Origin: Datisca glomerata
Taxonomy: Eukaryota; Streptophyta; Magnoliopsida; Cucurbitales; Datiscaceae
Assembly (NCBI GenBank): GCA_003255025.1
Contig: QANY01002375.1
Coordinates: 1,116,001-1,180,000, forward strand
Length of the DNA stretch: 64,000 bases
Direction: 5' to 3'
The notes under the pieces are model-generated. The model was not told where the DNA came from and did no database searches. It worked only from the letters and a program-made list of their open reading frames with translations. Position 1 is the first letter of the stretch, and each line of letters opens with the position of its first letter. Position numbers and translations under genes: made by a program. This document shows, piece by piece, positions 24,692-36,745 of this stretch.

Positions 24692-25170
24692 TAAATCGAA
24701 CCTGAATTGAGTCGACGTCAAAGCTTACGTCTATCCAGGTCCGTTTCCTTTCAAATATCTCGGTTAAATTGAATACGACTTTGTCGGGGTCGAAACTCGG
24801 TGTCAGCGCCTGGTCCATTTCAATATGGTTAAATAGAATTCGCATCGAGTCGAGGTCGAAGGCTGCCTATATCCAGGTCCACGTCGTTTCTTTATCTTTG
24901 GTTAAATCGAACCCGGTTTTGTCACGATCGAAGCCCGGTGTCAGCGTCTGGTCCATTTTAATTATTATGGTTAAATTGAACCCGCATCGAGTCGAGGTCG
25001 AAGCCTGCATTTATTTAGGTCCACGTCCTTTCTTTATCTTAGGTTAAATCAAACTCGACTTTGTCGCGGTCGAAACCCGGTGTCAGCGCCTGGTCCGTTT
25101 CAATTTATAGGGTTAAATCGAACCCGAATTGAGTGGAGGTCGAAATTTGTGTCTATCCAGGTCCATTTCA
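24692..25170 (+). repeat. alternating tandem repeats before the 3' LTR
   Basis: Seven half-units of about 65-75 bases, starting with ggttaaatcgaacccg, at about 24692, 24763, 24827, 24901, 24968, 25043 and 25109. Odd units continue gagtcgaggtcgaag and end atccaggtcc; even units continue tttgtcgcggtcgaa, then ggtgtcagcgcctggtcc. The repeat period is therefore about 140 bases. Variable tandem repeats at this position are known in the Tat/Ogre branch and are considered a source of satellite DNA. Confidence 0.85.
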
Positions 25171-25278
25171 TATGACCTGAATAGGTCGAGGTTTCAATTT
25201 CCCTTATTTATATAGTCTTTTCTCGGTCAAAATACTTATCTACACATTTATACATCTTCTAAGTTTAGAAGCGTGAAC

Positions 25279-25291
25279 AAAGGGGGAGAGC
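25279..25291 (+). other. polypurine tract of the Tat-like element
   Basis: aaagggggagagc lies immediately before the 3' LTR start TGTAGATACC, the expected plus-strand priming site. Confidence 0.75.
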
Positions 25292-26900
25292 TGTAGATAC
25301 CATATTTTGTCCGGTGAAATACTTTAAAAATATAAATTTTCTTTTTTTAGGCTCATATACTAGTCTAAGACTATGTGTATAATTTTAAAAATAGCTCGAT
25401 GCCTAAAAGTAAGAAAATTTGTCCAAGGACTAAAAAATAAAAAAAAGGAACAAAAGTAAAAATAAAAAGTGAAGTCCTAAGTTTGCTTATAAATAGAAGG
25501 GAGGTCTTCACTTGAAAGGAGAGATTTGGAGAGTGATAAAGATAAGAGATTTTAGAGAGAGAGAGAGAGAGGTCTTGAGAAAATAGTGAAAAAGAGAAAG
25601 AATGAGAGTTTTCATTTCGATTCATCTTCCATCTTCTCCTTTTCTTTTTATTAAGGTAGTTCAAATCTCTTGCATTTTACCTTACAATATATCTTGTTCA
25701 TTCTTATTAATCATATCTTTTCTTCATACTCATATATTTGATATTTTTTTGTTTCATTTTTTCATATATAAGTTTGTTTGCTCATTCTTTATCATTTCTC
25801 CTACTCTTAATCTTGAGTTTTATTTTCATGTATATTTCTCTAACAGTTTGATAATGAGATTTTTTTTGTCATCAACTCAATCAATGAGGATGAGAATAAA
25901 GTTTTTGAGGGGTCTAAAATTAACTCAATGTGAATCATCCTTTTAATGGGTTGAAAATATACATTTGATGAAAAGATTTCCTATGATAATTTCTCATACA
26001 TAAAAATACATAAAATAGAGAGTAAAATCTCTATATAAGATTATGCAAATATTTAAGTTTTGATTTTTTTATATTCTTACCAGTCTAGAATTCTTTTCTT
26101 TTTAATTTTTTACCATCATTTTTGTGACATTTATTTGAACTAGTTACCATCTATAATCATTCCTAGCAATGAAGGAAGAAAGGGAAAATGGTAAATAGTG
26201 AACTAAGTGGTCTAAAATAAAAAAAAGTATATTTATATCCCAAACAATAATTTTTTTTAAAGTTTTATTGATTTTTTAGTGACACTTATTTAAACTAGTT
26301 ACCATCCATGATCTTTTCTAGCGATGAAAGGAGAAAGGAAAAATAGTAATTAGTGAACTAAGTAGTCTAAAATAAAAAATAGTATATTTATATCCCAAAT
26401 AAAATTATTTATTTATTTATAGTGACATTTGTTTAAATTAGTTACCATCCATGATCATTCTTTTGCTATTCGGTTAGCATTGAGTGAAGAAATGAAAAAT
26501 AATAATTAATAGACTATGTAGTAAAAAATTAGTATGCTAATGCCAATTATGTATGAAATTAAACATTTTTTATAAATTAATTTATTTTACACATAATATT
26601 TTTATTATTAGTTTATTTACTATAATTATATATACATTTCAATGTTTAAAAAAAATAAAAATTAAAAAAAGATAGAGTATGACATCACCCTTTGTCAACA
26701 GGGGGTGACATCACCCTCTGTAAAAAAATCATTTTTTTGTTTGTTCATTTTTTTTCTATATTTTATTTTTTTTGAGTTTTTTTTTTGTTTAAATTTTATT
26801 TTAATTATTTTATTTTTTTGTGTTTGTTTATTTTTCTATTTTTTAGTAGAAATTATTGATTTGTTTTAATTTATTTTTATATATCTTGTTAATTATTTCA
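25292..26900 (+). repeat. 3' LTR of the Tat-like element
   Basis: Same start, TATA box (about 25488), GA-rich transcribed start and triple internal repeat (26124, 26279, 26422) as the 5' LTR, ending AATTATTTCA at 26900. The copies differ by many substitutions and small indels. One difference is a duplicated gtgacatcaccct near 26690-26715. Confidence 0.85.
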
Positions 26901-28095
26901 CGTGACCACAAATGGGAGAATACTACCTATTTATAGCCAAGGAAAGTGGAGTTCACCGGGAACTCGTCACTTATGTGAACTATTCTATTATATAAAAGTA
27001 AAAACATTTTACATTTCTACTTATGCCTACTTTTGACTAATAATAGTAAAAAGCATAAATAGTTATCTAATAATTTGACAACTAGTACAATTGTTATAAA
27101 AGAAGACAAAAATGTAAAGATTTTTCGATAATTGTTATCTTGACTTTTATGTATTCATAATTACTCTGTCATGATTACTGTGGTTGAAATGTCATTGAGA
27201 GTGTTGCACATTGGATTCTTTGATAAAGATTTTACTTACTAAGGTTTAGCTCATTCTGTTTTCCTTAAACTTTTCAAGTGAAGAGTAATTGTGAGACGAC
27301 AGACACCTTGTGGGCGGACCGTACTCAATAGAATATTTTGAATAAAGATTTCAGAGAAATACTTTATGAGTAATTATTCTTTATTTCGATGTTTTAGCTT
27401 AAAAATATTGGTTGCTAATTTTTATTATTTAAGTACTTTGAATTTAATATTGATGAATTTAAATAAATGATCTTACTAAGTTATGTTTTAAATTCAGCTA
27501 CATTTTTCATATTTAATATATAATTAACGTTAAAGAGGAAAACACTTCTTTGAATTTAATCAATAAGGTATTTTTAGTATGGGGGTATTACAAAAATGTT
27601 CTAATTTCAATTATTGATTCTCTTTACGATAAGGTAAATATAAGATTTTTAGTGTCACATCATTAACCAACTATTGACGAATTCTGATATGGTAAATAGC
27701 ATATTTTTAGTGCCACGTCATAATCCAATCTAATTACGATAAGGTAAATGCAAAATTTCCCTTTGCAAATATGGTTGAATTTAACAAAACTTCTCTTCTC
27801 TACCTCTTTCTTCTCTTTCACACTCTCTCCTTTTTTCTCTACCGTGCTTGATTGTGCTCGCCAGTGCTAGCTGTTTGGGTTCCTTGCTGGTTTCTTCTTT
27901 CTCGTCTGGTTGTTCTTCGCCTGACTTGTTATTTGTCATCTGGTTTCTTGTAAACATTGAATTGCTAAAAAAACAAAATTATAAAAAGACGATGAGTGTA
28001 TAATAGTGACTTGTGTAATAAGATGAACAATATCATCACACGCCCACTCTGGCCTTTCCTATATATACACTCTTTTTTACTTGCACTTGTCCCCT
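26901..28095. other. unassigned AT-rich DNA with a short tandem repeat
   Basis: No gene is seen. At 27626-27765 a motif of 52-58 bases (acgataaggtaaat...tttttagtgYcacRtcat) is repeated about 2.5 times, which looks like part of a small mobile or satellite-like repeat. 27780-27960 is CT/GT-rich. The sequence directly after 26900 (aaatgggagaatactacctatttatagcc) may be part of another element, but I cannot name it. Confidence 0.4.
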
Positions 28096-28098
28096 TTC

Positions 28099-29260
28099 TT
28101 AGTGTGTGAAATGACCAACTGTGTTAAATGATTAAGTTACAAAATGGGTTACGTTGTGAAAATAACTAAGTATATGAAAATGACCAAGTATGTTAAAATA
28201 GTTAAGGGTATAAAAATGTGTGAAAATGAACAAGTGTGTAAATATAGCTAAGTTGATTAAAACGGCTAATTGTGTGAAAATAAATAAATAAGTACGTGAA
28301 AATTGCTAAGTGTGTGAAAATTATTACATGTATGAAAATGTGTAAAAATGGTCAATTGTATGAAAATGACTAAATGTGTGAAAATAATCAAGCATTAGAA
28401 AATAAATAAGTATTTGAAAATTGTTAAATGTACGTGAAAATGATCTAGAAATGACTAAGTTTGTGAAAATGCCTAAGTGAATGAAAATATAGCTAAGTGC
28501 ATGAAAATGATTAAGCCACGAAATGACTGAGTGTATGAAGATTACTAAGTGTGTATAACGGTTAATTGGTTAAAAATAAATAACTGTGTGAAAATGATAG
28601 ATGTAAGACATGATTGCTAAACGTGTAAAAATGGGGAATTATATGAAAATGGTCAAGTGTGTGCAAATAAGAATGTGTGGAAATTGCTAAAGCTGTCAGT
28701 ATGAAATGGTTAAATGTGTGAAAATAACTTTGTGTTTGAAAATAATTAAGCACATGATAATCGTTAAGTCTGTAAAAATAAATAAATTTGTGAGAATGAC
28801 TAAGCGTGTGAAATTAGTTAAGTGTGTGAAAATGGTGAAGTGTATGAAAATGATTAAATTGGTTAAGTGTATCTAATTTACTAAATATGTATAATGATTA
28901 AGTATTTAAAAATGATTAAGTGTACGACTAAGGGACAAAAAATGTACATAAAAGTAGTAAATGATTAAAAAATTACTAAGTGAATGAAAATCGTCAAGTA
29001 TGTGAAAATTATTTTACTTGATACTTGTTTGTTTTTCAATGAAAATGGTCAACTGAGCACATGGCGATTCGCCATAGGGAATGTATGTAAAAGTACCTAA
29101 ATGTATGTAAAAATACCTAAATGTATTTGAAAATGCCTAAGTTCATAAAAATATGAATAAGTGATAAAACAAGCACATAAAAATGGCAAAGAGTTAGAAA
29201 ATTACTAAGTGAATGAAAATTGTCAAGGTGTGTGCCTAATTGTAAAAATGGCTAAGTGTA
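28099..29260. repeat. degenerate 18-bp minisatellite
   Basis: More than fifty loosely conserved copies of a unit close to ctaagtgtgtgaaaatga fill about 1.15 kb. Spacing drifts between 15 and 21 bases. Read as minus-strand protein in places it gives a repeated His/Phe/Leu-rich string, an artefact of the 18-base period. It is broken only by a short unique piece near 29010-29080 (acatggcgattcgcc). Confidence 0.85.
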
Positions 29261-29741
29261 GAACTAAAATCGCCGGTATAGAACCAAAAACCACCGTTAA
29301 AGACACTAAAATCGGTGCAATGACATTTGGCCTAGACGACATATCACCTTCTTAGTGGCAATTGGCCACTGAGAATGTGGCGTTAGGGCCTAGATGCCAT
29401 ATAACCTTTTCGGTGCCAATTAGCCACTAAGACGCCATATATTTTGTTTTGTTGAAACTTCCAATTTGAGTATAACATTCTTAAATTCTGTAACCGTAAA
29501 AATTTCACAAACAAAGTTGCTTCCGCTTACAATATTTTCTTACTCTCAACAACATCATCAGAGCCGATAGAATGATGGTTTGCAAATTTTATCCAGTTAT
29601 ATTTATAGGGTTATAAATTAAAATGTAAATGAGCTAATTTTCTATGGTGTAATAATTATAAAATGAAAGGTTAAATTTCAAATTTTAGTATTTAATTACA
29701 AACTTTTAGTGGGTATGTTCAATTTAACAGTAAAATCTGGC

Positions 29742-31400
29742 CTTAAGATTTATACGTGTTTGTCAAACCGATAAATAGGATTTACTGACCATCATAACAT
29801 CACGACCTATAATTATATATGGTGTAAACACTTCTCGCTTGATACTTATCACAAAAGCACAACAACATTATCAACGACAATTTTTAATGAGTTTATGTAT
29901 AAGTATTCAATTTCTTTGGAAATCCTTACTTAATCCAATCTAATTTCACTTAATAAGCGAATATAGTGAATGCTTGCATTTTACAGAACGAGTTTTTTCT
30001 ATTTTTATCAATGATTTATCCAGTGTATGGTAATTCATTAAACAAAATTCAAATTTTAGATATTTAGTGAAGATGGTGATTAGGGCCTAAAAAGTGGCGA
30101 TTGGGGCCAAATATTGGCGTTTATGACATTCATAGGTGATCACTTGTTAAATTATGGCGTTTAGGGAGTAAATTGGCAATTGGAGGCAATATAATTGTAC
30201 TACATACTTATTCATTTTGATTCTATACATTACCGGGATTTAGGAACATATTCGTTAAATGGGGAAATATTATTTTCTTGATAGTTATTGTAAAATCACA
30301 ACAACATAATCAAGAATATATTCTTAAATGTTTAAGAATAAGTTTTCAATTATTTTAATAATTTTTTACTAAATTCACATCTAATTTAAAATATAAGTAA
30401 AGGTACTTAATATTCACATTAAAAAATCAAGAATCTTGATAACTTTGTTTGTGATTCATCTAATATACCCTGATCAATTTTAACAAATCAAATTTGTTGA
30501 AAGACTACCGTAAAAAGATCCTAAAACCATTATATTGATGCAAACCGCCGAAAAACAACAAAACCACCCAAAAATGAAAAAATCGCCAGGAACCGCCGAC
30601 CTTAAGGGTTATATGTGTTTGTCAAACTGATGATAGGATTTACCGGCCATCATAACATCATGACCTACAATTATATTTGGTGAAAACCCGTCTTGCTCAA
30701 TACTTGTCACAAAAATACAACAACATTATCAGTAATAAGTATTATAGAGTTTATGATTAAGTGTTCAATTGTTTCAGGAATCCTTAATTAATCCAACCTA
30801 ATTTTACATAATAAGTGGTTATCATGAATGTTTGCATTGAAATAACGAGTTTTTCCTATTTTTATCAATGATTTTCCAAGTGTAGGGTAAATAATTATAA
30901 AAATATCAATTTTATAGTGGATTTTCTCGCGAGTTTACTTGGAGCAGGCTTCCCCAAAGCCTTACAGTAAAGGTAGGTAATCCTCTTCTTCTAATTAGCC
31001 TCAAGGGTAGCTCAGACGCCCTCTTCCCATTCATCTTTCCTTTGGGATGAGAAAATTATGCTCTCTCTAATATGAGGGTCTGAAAAAGGGTGACTCTCTT
31101 TCGAAGAGTTAGCAGGGTAAGGGCTTAGAATCGAAGACAATTCGCAAGAAAGAAGAAGTCAATGAGTCTAATGGCCTTCTTGAAAAATGGTAGAGTAGAA
31201 AGGAGGTTCCGGAGGAAAAGAGGTTTGTTTGCCTATGTTCATAAAGACAAGGTGAAGAAATAGCTCATGAATGTGAAGAATGGCGATTAGAGCCATATAA
31301 ATGGCGATTAGGCTAAAAAAGCTGGTGATTGGGAGGGAGATTGGTGATCACCTATTTATACATGGCGTTTAGGAATGAAACAGGCGATTGGAGGCATAAA
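29742..31400. repeat. degenerate ~0.4 kb tandem repeat family
   Basis: The block at 29742-30045 (gtgtttgtcaaacYgat...ggatttac...cataacatca) recurs at 30601-30898 with clear similarity, and a third, more diverged copy lies at about 30215-30420 (shared text cacaacaaca). A following sub-block (ggtgattagggcc...tggcgattgg...ggtgatcac...atggcgtttagg...ggcgattggaggca) is at 30070-30190 and again at 31277-31400. No coding potential is seen. Confidence 0.7.
30921..31270. other. insert resembling plant mitochondrial DNA (possible NUMT)
   Basis: A ~350-base segment with sharply different composition, near 45 percent GC and rich in the purine-loaded strings typical of plant mitochondrial intergenic DNA (cgcaagaaagaagaagtcaatgag, ggaggttccggaggaaaagagg). 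It interrupts the second copy of a local tandem repeat; the first copy (about 30046-30080) is uninterrupted. The organelle origin is inferred from style only. Confidence 0.4.
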
Positions 31401-31496
31401 ACTACGCTTGACTTTGACGATGGGATTAGCACATTTAGGATGATGTTTAAGGGCTAAAAATAGGCGATTCTCCTATTAGGTATGGTGATTAGGTTT

Positions 31497-32096
31497 TACG
31501 TATTTGGTGAACCCCACTATGTAATTGTTGAACCCTGTACGTATTTGATGAACCCCTCCAAGAATTATTATTTTGTACGTATTTGATGAACCTTACTACG
31601 TATTTGGTGAACCCCAGTACGTAATTGGTGAATCCCTCTAAGAATTATTAATTTATACGTAATTGGTGAACCCCACTACATATTTGGTGAACTCCTCCAA
31701 GAATTATTATTTTGTACTTATTTGGTGAACCTCACTACGTAATTGGTGAACCTCAACACGTAATTGGTGAACCATACTACGTATTTGGTGAACCCTTCCA
31801 AGAATTATTAATTTATACGTATTTTGTGAATCCCACTATGTATTTGGTGAACCCCAGTATGTATTTGGTGAACTCTAGTACGTATTTGGTGAACCCCTCC
31901 AAGAATTCTTATTTTATACGTATTTGGTGAACCTCACTACATAATTGATGAACATCACTATGTATTTGGTGAACCCCAGTACATATTGGTGAACCCCTAT
32001 AAAAATTATTAATTTGTACGTATTTGGTGAACTCCAGTACATATTTGATGACCTCCAATACGTATTTGTTGAATCTCAATACGTATTTGGTGAACC
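31497..32096. repeat. 21-bp minisatellite with longer composite units
   Basis: About 24 units of tacgtatttggtgaacccca (about 20-21 bases). Units 3, 6, 8, 12, 16 and 20 are extended by tccaagaattattattttg or a variant, so the second half shows a higher-order period of four units (about 100 bases). Seven codons fit one 21-base unit (YVFGEPQ in one frame), but the long units shift frame, so coding is unlikely. The array ends where a copia RNase H begins. Confidence 0.9.
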
Positions 32097-32099
32097 AAA

Positions 32100-35000
32100 A
32101 AAATAAAATAGTTACATGCTGGCCTTGATGTCTATGTACTTTGACTTTGTCAAGATGATGTTGTTATTAGAATAAAGTACTGCTGATTTATTGTCACAAA
32201 ATAACTTTAGTGGTCTCTCAATATTGTCCAGTATGCGCAGCCCCGTGATAAAATTTCATAATCATAATCCGTGATTGGACGCCTTATAACATGCTATGAA
32301 CTCTGCTGTCATGGTAGAAGAGGCTATAAGAGACTATTTAGCACTCTTCTAGGAGAAAACACCTCCAGCAAGCAGAAACATATAACCCGACGTTGATTTC
32401 ATACTAACTTGCCATCCAGTAAAATCAGAGTCAGTATATCGAACAATCTCAATCTAATCTAACCACCGATATGTGAGCATGTAGTCTTTTCTTCTCTATA
32501 AGTACCGCAAGACCCGTTTAACTGCTTTCCAATAGTCTATGACTGGATTGCTTAAGTATCTGCCCATCATCCCAGTCACATACGCAATATCAGGACGTGT
32601 ACAAACATGACCATATATTAGACTCCCTACTACCGAGGCATAGGGAATCTTCTGCATTTCCTTTTCTTCAAAATCATTCTTAGGGCACTGATTGAGACTA
32701 AACCTGTCTCCCTTAGCTATAGGGGTATCACCTGGTTTACAGTATTGTACGTTCATATCTTTTAAAGATATTTTAGGTATAACTCTTCTGTGAGAATCTA
32801 AGAATATCTTGAGAACGCTCTTAGTGTATTTGAATCCCTAATACAAAAGAGGCTTCACTAAGATCTTTCATCTCAAAATTTTTAGCTAAAAATCTCTTGG
32901 TGATGTACAATAAGCCTATAGCGTTGCTAGCAACCAAAATGTCATCCACATATAAAACCAAAAAATGTGCTTGCTCCCATATAACTTATAGTATATACAA
33001 TCATTGACCAAATTCATCTCGAAACTGAATGAGATGATCACCTGATGAAACTTAAAATACTATGTCGAGATGTCTGCTTGAGTCCATAGATGGATTTCTT
33101 AAGTTTGCAAACCATATTCTTTAGGTCTCCCGACACAAAGTTTTCTAGTTGCCCATATAGATCATATATTCAATTGCACTATTGAGAAAGGCCGTCTTTA
33201 CATCCATATGATGTAGCTCAATATTGAAATATGCCACTAATTCCCTTATAATCCTAAAAGAGACTTTCGTAAAAACCAGAGAGAAAGTCTCTTTATAGTC
33301 GATGTGTTCTTTCTGTGTAAAGCCCTATGCGACAAGACAAGCCTTGTATCTTTCCACATTCCTTCTACATCCCTCTTCGTACATTCTGGTAATGAGACAG
33401 GATCCCACACATCAATCTCATTCATGGACTTAATCTCCTCATTCATGGTATTGATCCACTTCCAAGAGTTAGAACTTTGCATGGCTTGACAGAAGTTGAT
33501 CGGGTCATCTTCCATGACTCCAATGTCTACCTCATGCTCTTGGAGAAATATAATGTAATCATCTGACACTGCACTTCTCCTCTCTCTAGTGGATCTCTTT
33601 AATGACATAGGTTCTTGAGGTGATAGAGTTTGTTCTTCCAGAACAATCTCTTAAATGAGAGGTTCTTCGATATTGTCTTGATGTGTTGTATCATGAGTAA
33701 TGTCAAGGACGTAATCCTGATCAATGCTAATAACACATGTGTGAATATCAACATATTCCTCCTGAAAGACGAAATCCCTAAATTGTATCTACCCTCGTAA
33801 ACTCGGCATCCTCAAAGAACTGAGCATTTTCAGTCTTAAAAATCAACGTAGTTGTGGGATCATAAAATTTCTACTCCTAGATCTTTTTGAGTATCCAAAA
33901 AAATAGCAATTTCTTTTCATTAGGCCAATAAGGCCTTGCTTCAGCCGAACATCCCCAAATGTGTAAATGCTTTAGACTAGGCTTCTTACCCGTCCGAAGC
34001 TCATATGGGATTTTGGAAGTCGCTTTAGTTGAAACCCTGTTAAAGATATATGCTATAGCCTTAAGTGCTTCACCCCAGAGTGATTTTGGTAAGGTAGAAT
34101 GATTAATCATACTCCTGACCACGTCCTTAAGCGTTCTTTTTCATCTTTCAGTACCATCATTCATAGTGGGCAAACCCGACATAGTGTACTGGCGGACAAT
34201 ACTGCATTCTTTTTGAAATTTAGCAAATGATCATGGACATTGTTCACCTGAACCGTCATATCTGCCATAGTACTAGCCACCACGGTCAAATTTAAAGCTT
34301 TTAATCCTTTTGTTGAGTTGATTCTCAACTTTAGTCTTAAAATTTTTTAACACGTCCAATGGCTGTGACTTTTCATAAATGAGATATATGTAACCATATC
34401 TAGAATAATCAAGTATGAACGTTATAAAGTACTGTTGATCATTCCAAGTAACCGAAGGGAATGACCCACAAATATTCGCATGAATAAGTTCTAAGAAATC
34501 TCCTTTTATCGGTTTGTTTACCCTTTATGCAATTAACACAAATATCAAAATCTATGAAATCTAAAGGACCGATAATTTTGTCTGACGCAAGTCTCTCTAT
34601 TCTCCATATGGAGATATGACAATATCTTGTGTGCCATAACGTAGTCGAATTCTCCCTGGTTAATTTTTTTTAGTACCTCGTGTACTTAATTGCATGAATT
34701 CTTTAAATGAAGCAATTGTATCAAGTAAGTACAAACATACCAGTTTTGTCTTAAACAAAAACAAAAATCAAATTTCGTCTAAAAGACGTTACAATAAAAG
34801 TTTCATCAAGATCTAAATAATATCTAGTTTTTAATAATAATCTAAATTTCTGATTGCTTGAACCTTAACCATTTTGTGACCGCCAACATAGATGAATCTT
34901 TCAGCATCATTTGGCTTTTGGCAATTCAGTTAACCCTGCATAGACACATTGATGTGATTTGTTGCACCAGAATCTATCCACCACGTGTGTCTAGAAACCA

Positions 35001-36745
35001 AACTTAAATTAATCTCAAAACAAACCAAATTAAGAAGAATACGTTTCTTGGCACGCCAAGCATGATAGTTGGTGCATTGCTTCTTCATATGCATTTTAGC
35101 TTCACAGAAGAAACAACCATTACCTTTCGGGTTTACAGATATCTTTTGTTGTTTCTTATGCAGTGCCGTATCCACAACTTCCTTATCCTTACTTCCTTTT
35201 CTTTCCCTTGCCTTTATCCTTAGATGTAGAGGCCAGGTAAGCACTCTTTGTCTTATCATTTTCACTTATTCATCTTCCTAAATACAGTGTCAGATGAGCT
35301 CATTCAAAGACCAAGTCTGTTTCTGATAATTATAACTCACCTTAAACTGGCTAAACTGTGTTAGAAGGGATATCAAATCCAGATACACAAGCAAGCTTCA
35401 GAGAGTTCAAGCCTTAGTACTTTCAGCCTTGAAATAATATGAGACATTTCCGTAATGTACTCCCTAATATTACATTTACCTTTATACCTTATTAAAATTA
35501 AGTTTGACAAGAGCATACCAATTTCTTCCTTTTCGTTCTTGACAAATCTCTCTTCAATATCTACAAGGAAATCGTTACTATAGTTATTTTTTCAGATATA
35601 GTACCCCTGAATTCTTCTGGAATGACCTTCTTCATGATAAACATACACATGCGCTTTGATCTCTCCCACCTTTCCGTCCCCCTCTTGTAATCAGGTGTAC
35701 TTTTATCCGTATGAGGTGCAGAAGAATCAGTCCTTAACGTAAAATCGAGATCCAGGACTCCAAGAACTATCAATAGATTATCTTTCTAGAACTTGAAATT
35801 TGAGCTATTTAGAACTGGAATTGAATTGATGCTCGTTGTGATACTAGCATGAGTAATAGTTGAACGGAGAACAAGAAATAAAATAAGCTCACATAAATCC
35901 TAAAACAATAATAAATCCAAACAATGGTAAAAATATAACACATCACAAGACACCGGACGCTCTATTAATATTTTGACTTTGGAAAAAATATTAACTTGGA
36001 AGTGATGTTTTGGTGTAGTAATCAAATACTGATGATAAATAACATATTGAACAAGAAGCCTTCATTTGGGTCGATTTATCGTTCACATTTAAAATTGATT
36101 AATCATCATGTATTTATTACCACAAAAGCATATGTAATTCTATCAAATATTTTTCTTCCTTTGGGCCGGTAAATATTGACATAGTTACACACACATAACA
36201 TTTATATTTCAAGACAAATTAATTTACACAAGAGAGATCACTTTGACGACATGTTGCTTCGACTAATTCATCTTAAAATATATAACATATTAATGTTCGA
36301 ATTTAAAATTATATCAAATTTAAACATTAAATTAATTGACAAACAATTAATTAGACATCCTTCGAAAATTGTTTTGAAATTATTTTAACCCAAAATCAAA
36401 ACAATTCATTTGATAATCCTTAAAACATATTTGACATTATTATAACCAAAAATCCAAAAATAATCAAAACAATTATTTTAAAAATCCTTAAATTAAAATT
36501 AATTTTATGATCCTTAAAATTAATTGAAAAATGATCCGTAAGATTAATTAATTTATAAAACAATGAAAATAATTTTTTTCCTTCCTTATGGCTATGGATT
36601 GAAACCCACAGCTTGACCCACTGTTCATGGGTCAACCCATGTCCCGTGAACATGTCAACCCTAGGGTTTATCTACTAAGGTCTAGCGGCCATGGCCGGTA
36701 GTCTTGCCTTCTTGCGGCTTCCATTGACAGCAGCGGCCAAGCCGT
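32100..36745 (-). mobile_element. Ty1/copia element, minus strand, coding half
   Basis: This is the larger part of a minus-strand copia whose leader continues on the other side of the CACTA element (42302-42737), with a 5' LTR at about 42753-43241. The 3' end is truncated inside RNase H at about 32105, where the 21-bp minisatellite starts, so the 3' LTR is missing. 35870-36745 is untranslated leader: AT-rich DNA, then a cggccatggccggtag and cagcggccaagccgt block. Confidence 0.85.
32105..35870 (-). pseudogene. Ty1/copia gag-pol polyprotein, degenerate and truncated
   Basis: Read from 35870 downward. Gag N-terminus: IVLGVLDLDFTLRTD and WERSKRMCMFIMKKVIPE (35773-35600). Zinc knuckle CFFCEAKMHMKKQC and protease WWIDSGATNHI with intact DSG (35170-34940). 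Integrase C-part: STLPKSLWGEALKAIAYIFN and HIWGCSAEARPY (34122-33900). Linker and RT start: QAMQSSNSWKWINTMNEEIKSM (33530-33420). RT: LKKSIYGLKQ and VLYVDDI (33110-32930). RNase H: KIPYASVVGSLIYGHVCTRPDIAYV (32655-32570), then FCDNKSAVLYSNNN (about 32210-32160), breaking off at about 32105. Numerous stops and frameshifts. Confidence 0.88.

Larger units (their letters stand above)
15381..26900 (+). mobile_element. Tat-like Ty3/gypsy LTR retrotransposon
   Basis: Two direct LTRs (15381-16980 and 25292-26900) both begin TGTAGATACC and both end AATTATTTCA. Between them, on the plus strand, are gag, protease, RT, RNase H, a second archaeal-type RNase H and integrase, then a long spacer with tandem repeats and a polypurine tract. 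The second RNase H before the integrase marks the Tat/Ogre branch. The 5' flank is copia RT, but the 3' flank is not the continuation of that RT, and the five bases on each side (cttca and cgtga) do not match, so the element has been rearranged since insertion. Confidence 0.85.

Noticed and set aside
15381..26905. Intact autonomous gypsy element
   Set aside because: Stops and frameshifts occur in every domain, the RT and protease active sites are changed, and no primer site is present.
28562..28753. His/Phe-rich repetitive frame on the minus strand
   Set aside because: By-product of the 18-base period of the minisatellite.
31712..31930. A 72-residue repetitive protein (YVFGEP/YLVNP repeats)
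   Set aside because: It arises from the 21-bp minisatellite; the longer units shift the frame and there is no start context or conserved domain.
28099..32096. CRISPR-like array
   Set aside because: Repeats are contiguous and degenerate without unique spacers of constant length, and the genome is a plant.
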